A stretch of DNA of 6,188 nucleotides from CAYMCV01 sp964389005. GTDB taxonomy: Bacteria; Bacillota; Clostridia; Lachnospirales; Lachnospiraceae. The translations under genes and the position numbers were made by a program. The DNA lies in the NCBI GenBank assembly GCA_964389005.1, contig CAYMCV010000132.1:1-6188 (forward strand), written 5' to 3'. The notes below the pieces were generated by a model. That model was not told the origin of the DNA and searched no databases. It worked only from the letters and a program-made list of their open reading frames with translations. Within the stretch, counting starts at the first letter, position 1, and each line of letters begins with the position of its first letter. Below are positions 5,285 through 6,188 of this stretch, in pieces.

Positions 5285-6188
5285 ATGGAAATGATGATGT
5301 TAGGTATGATGATTGCAGCAGAGGTTGCACTCGCAATTGCAACAGGAGTGAAAAAGTTCGGCAAAAAGCAGTGGCTTACAGTCAGACTTTCGGTCAATGT
5401 CGGCGAGGTGGCGTTATTCCTTTTGGCAACAATACTCCCGCAGATTGATTTTGGTTTCAGATTCACGGCATTTTTGGCACTGCTCCTGATTCGTGCATTG
5501 ATTGCAGGCATTGCATTTTTGGCTGCCCGCCGCAAAGCGGAAGGGAAGAAAAAAATGTTTCCGGTCATTACAGGTGTTATTGTCAGTACCTTGTTGATGA
5601 CATGCAGTCTCATTCCGGCTTTTTTGATTACCGATTATGAAGGGCTTGCAACAACGGGTTCGCATGAAGTTGCCATGGAACAGGCAATTTTGGTAGATGC
5701 AAACAGATTGGAAACATTCGAGAGTGACGGCTCCAACCGCGAAGTTCCGGTACATTTTTACTATCCTGCGGACGCAGACGGCAGTGAGACCTATCCTCTG
5801 GTTCTGTTTTCTCACGGTGCGTTCGGTTACTATCAGAGTAACACATCAACTTATATGGAACTTGCAAGTCATGGTTATGTGGTTGTAAGTTTAGACCATC
5901 CTTATCACTCGTTTTTTACCGAAGATACGGACGGGAAGATGATTATTGTCAATACAGATTTTATGAACGAAGTTATGTATATCAATGAAGAAAACACACC
6001 GGAAGAAGAAATTGACAGCTTGTTTAAAAAGTGGCTTGCCATCCGGGACGGTGATGTGAATTTCGCACTTGACAGCATTGAGGCGGCAGTGGCTGACGGG
6101 ACATTAAATGATGCTTGGTTTTTGGGTGAAACAGAAGAAAATGCGATTCTGCGTGTACTAAAGTGTATCAATTGTGATAAAATCGGTG
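5285..6188 (+). CDS. Membrane-anchored alpha/beta hydrolase (3' end outside the window)
   Basis: From ATG 5285 the frame stays open to the window end, giving 301 residues without a stop. GGAGG (5274-5278), 6 bases upstream, favours this ATG over those at codons 3, 4, 5 and 8. The N-terminal 115 residues contain about four hydrophobic helices (near 3-22, 35-54, 60-81 and 92-115) separated by basic loops. A hydrolase domain follows: VPVHFYYPAD (154-163), then YPLVLFSHGAFG (170-181) with the HG motif that forms the oxyanion region, and LASHGYVVVSLDHPYH (193-208). This resembles dienelactone-hydrolase and PAF-acetylhydrolase-like enzymes that cleave esters. The catalytic GxSxG elbow is not seen: the window stops at CDKIG, which in this fold comes just before it. 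Substrate unknown; the active domain probably faces outside the cell. Confidence 0.85.
   Translation, partial: MEMMMLGMMIAAEVALAIATGVKKFGKKQWLTVRLSVNVGEVALFLLATILPQIDFGFRFTAFLALLLIRALIAGIAFLAARRKAEGKKKMFPVITGVIVSTLLMTCSLIPAFLITDYEGLATTGSHEVAMEQAILVDANRLETFESDGSNREVPVHFYYPADADGSETYPLVLFSHGAFGYYQSNTSTYMELASHGYVVVSLDHPYHSFFTEDTDGKMIIVNTDFMNEVMYINEENTPEEEIDSLFKKWLAIRDGDVNFALDSIEAAVADGTLNDAWFLGETEENAILRVLKCINCDKIG

Noticed and set aside
5152..5867. Several minus-strand frames opposite the membrane hydrolase gene (the longest 153 codons).
   Set aside because: The plus strand carries a clear hydrolase with ribosome binding site and motifs; the opposite frames look like shadows, rich in Cys, Asn and Arg.
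1..6188. Signs of a mobile element, CRISPR array, tRNA/rRNA gene, phage or defence system.
   Set aside because: No repeat arrays, transposase or integrase motifs, tRNA-like cloverleaf or defence-protein motifs were seen; the genes are housekeeping or of unknown function.

Overview
The window looks like chromosomal DNA of a low- to mid-GC Gram-positive anaerobe, most likely a Clostridia member of the Lachnospiraceae type. Reasons: strong AGGAGG-type ribosome binding sites, sigma-A-like promoters with 17-bp spacers, a long-form pyrophosphate-dependent phosphofructokinase, a DUF4846 lipoprotein and small zinc-ribbon membrane proteins. This placement is inference from protein families and signals; no database search was run.

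Layout. (1) Positions 1-258, minus strand: N-terminal part of a cyclase/kynurenine-formamidase-like metal hydrolase running off the left edge, with a good promoter at 290-318. (2) 259-499: a 241-base divergent intergenic region. (3) 500-877, plus: a small VOC (glyoxalase-fold) protein with a GTG start. (4) 980-2638, plus: pfp, the metabolic centrepiece, followed by a clear intrinsic terminator. (5) 2812-3411, plus: a single-pass membrane protein with an N-terminal zinc ribbon, with its own promoter and a strong terminator. (6) 3439-3916, minus: a two-gene unit convergent with (5). It encodes a small double zinc-ribbon protein whose frame breaks exactly at the last expected zinc cysteine, then a 73-residue membrane protein whose last codons lie inside the terminator hairpin of the convergent gene. 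(7) 4136-5125, plus: a DUF4846 lipoprotein, divergent from (6). (8) 5285-6188, plus: a four-helix membrane domain fused to an alpha/beta hydrolase, cut by the right edge just before the expected nucleophile elbow. Its upstream region has a 15-bp direct repeat spaced by 20 bp next to a promoter.

How the genes fit together. Most appear to be independent transcription units, each with its own promoter; only the minus-strand pair at 3439-3916 looks like a true operon. I see no phage, transposon, CRISPR, toxin-antitoxin or biosynthetic-cluster signature, and no convincing new multi-gene system. The best leads are the frame break in the double zinc-ribbon gene, the C-terminus coded inside a shared hairpin, the direct-repeat promoter before the hydrolase, and a possible NlpC/P60-like reading of DUF4846.
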